From: Rhizobium sp. NFR03
Lineage (GTDB): Bacteria; Pseudomonadota; Alphaproteobacteria; Rhizobiales; Rhizobiaceae
Assembly: GCF_900111275.1 (NCBI RefSeq)
Contig: NZ_FOGR01000013.1
Location: 1-64,000, forward strand
DNA: 64,000 nucleotides
Direction of reading: 5' to 3'
Shown here: positions 63,061 through 64,000 of the stretch, piece by piece
How positions within the stretch are numbered: position 1 is the stretch's first letter
Layout of the letters: every line of letters begins with the position of its first letter
Program-made: the position numbers and the translations under genes
The notes under the pieces: model-generated
The model's input: only the letters and a program-made list of their open reading frames with translations
Told to the model about the DNA's origin: nothing
Databases searched by the model: none

Positions 63061-64000
63061 CTAGAGCTGTTTCTCTCTGACCGTCGCAAGCGTTGCGGCC
63101 TCACCTTCAAGTGCGAGGCAAGCTCTCGGCCAAGCGCCTTTGTCCGCGCCGAGCGCGGTCTGAAGCCAGGCGAGCGTAAGACGTCGTGTCGCTTCCAGCA
63201 CGTCTGGTGCTTCAGTCTCTGTTTCCTTTGCGTCGAGAGCTGCAATGCCGCCAAGACCATGCCCGACCCCGTGCATCATCAACATTGCTTTGGCGCACGG
63301 TGCATCGTGAAATGCATCTGCATGCCACTCAGGACCACGGGTGGTAAAATGCGGATTGTCCATGTCACCGCAAACGACGAGGCTGAGTGTCGAGAGCGTC
63401 GAGAAGTCGACATCGAAGAACGGAAACTGGGCAGCACTCTCAGGCGTCATGTCCTTGCCACCGCGTCCTGGTGTTGTCAGGAGAACGCCCGCCGAGATGC
63501 GTGGATCGGAAAAATCCTCACCATCCACCTGCGCGCCGAGCAGGAGCCCGACGGTGTGGCCGCCAAAGGAATGGCCCACCGCGCCGATGCGAGTATGATC
63601 CATCCGGCCCGCAACGGCCGGAGTCTGCCGTTCAATCTCCGCCATTTGGTCGAGGATAGCCTTCATCTCCCCGGCACGCTCGCGCCAGAAGAACGGTGCG
63701 CCGAGTGAATTTGATGGCAGGCCGCCGACCCGCGAACTCGCATGCGTTGGCTGGATCACAACGAACCCTCTCTCTGCCCAGAACTGGACAAGGGGAGCGT
63801 AGCCGTCCTTAGACGGGATATAGTTGGATGGGCCGTAGCCATGCGACAGTAGCACGATGGGCAGCTTGTCGCCGTTTGCGGGCGCGGTCAGACGCAGTTC
63901 CAGCGGCTGGCGGCCCGGCATCGAAAGACGGATCGGCGTGTAGGCCACGGTCAGAGTGGCTTCAGGTGTGGGAATATGCTTTGCGAGATTGATCAGATTG
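63061..64000 (-). CDS. Alpha/beta hydrolase (dienelactone-hydrolase/PAF-acetylhydrolase-like), partial
   Basis: The frame is open to the window edge. Translation upstream of the GTG at 63948 reads LINLAKHIPTPEATLT, continuous with VAYTPIRLSMPG, so the true start is probably beyond 64000. The oxyanion segment VLLSHGYGPSN and nucleophile elbow GAVGHSFGGHT (Ser in GHSFG) are present, with Asp in VCGDMDNPH and a late His in GVGHGLGG as likely triad members. It is an esterase or similar hydrolase with unknown substrate. Confidence 0.8.
   Translation of the reverse strand, partial: NLINLAKHIPTPEATLTVAYTPIRLSMPGRQPLELRLTAPANGDKLPIVLLSHGYGPSNYIPSKDGYAPLVQFWAERGFVVIQPTHASSRVGGLPSNSLGAPFFWRERAGEMKAILDQMAEIERQTPAVAGRMDHTRIGAVGHSFGGHTVGLLLGAQVDGEDFSDPRISAGVLLTTPGRGGKDMTPESAAQFPFFDVDFSTLSTLSLVVCGDMDNPHFTTRGPEWHADAFHDAPCAKAMLMMHGVGHGLGGIAALDAKETETEAPDVLEATRRLTLAWLQTALGADKGAWPRACLALEGEAATLATVREKQL

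Noticed and set aside
1-64000. CRISPR arrays, rRNA genes and intact tRNA genes
   Set aside because: No regularly spaced direct repeats, no rRNA sequence and no complete tRNA cloverleaf were seen; only the tRNA-like fragment near 62900.

Overview
The window looks like accessory DNA (chromid, megaplasmid or island) of a member of the Rhizobiaceae or a close relative. The grounds are the high GC content, the many solute-binding-protein-dependent ABC importers, RpiR, GntR and LysR regulators, ExoD and TadG family proteins, an lsr (AI-2) locus of rhizobial type, and a dense set of IS3, IS66, IS21, IS110, IS481 and IS630 sequences. This placement rests on gene content only; there is no rRNA or other marker gene.

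Layout. 0.4-2.6 kb: a three-gene DUF350 / DUF1190 / glutathionylspermidine-synthase-like operon. 2.9-14.1 kb: redox and stress enzymes (NmrA protein, two zinc alcohol dehydrogenases, SRPBCC protein, channel-like membrane protein, glyoxalase-like, OsmC, epoxide-hydrolase-like, F420-type reductase, SDR) with two LysR regulators. 14.2-23.35 kb: a decayed zone holding a LysR remnant, a Fic AMP-transferase, a complete IS630 and a complete IS3 element, a decapitated chemoreceptor, an orphan TadG-like protein and nested remnants of IS407-type IS3, IS66, IS21, IS110 and IS481 elements.

23.35-36.2 kb: a carbohydrate region. One operon encodes a sugar-phosphate isomerase/epimerase, a ribose-type (CUT2) importer, an RpiR regulator and a PfkB kinase. 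A second encodes a CUT1 importer and a FucU/RbsD mutarotase, with a further mutarotase divergent from it. The three promoters share a motif (TTTACA-like, 15 nt, GTGAAGTT), so they may form one regulon. 36.4-49.7 kb: an unusual catabolic cluster. It contains a RutA-type flavin amide-cleaving monooxygenase, its RutF-type flavin reductase, an isochorismatase-fold hydrolase, three amidase-signature enzymes (one preceded by an AtzG/GatC-like 68-aa protein), an MFS carrier, a divergent CUT2 importer and a GntR/HutC regulator. Four copies of GTRCGKAC lie around its promoters. I read it as a self-contained pathway for uptake, flavin-dependent ring or amide opening and stepwise hydrolysis of a nitrogenous compound. 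It resembles the Rut pyrimidine pathway and the Atz triazine pathway but matches neither; the substrate is unknown.

49.9-51.6 kb: a TerC-family and an ExoD-family membrane protein. 52.0-61.3 kb: an AI-2 uptake and processing locus, with lsrG-lsrK-lsrR divergent from lsrA-lsrC-lsrD-lsrB and a class II aldolase that ends abruptly beside an IS110 element. A repeated TGATCA-type element at both divergent promoters is a good LsrR operator candidate. 61.4-64 kb: the IS110 element, a structured non-coding stretch with a tRNA-like remnant, and an alpha/beta hydrolase running off the right edge.
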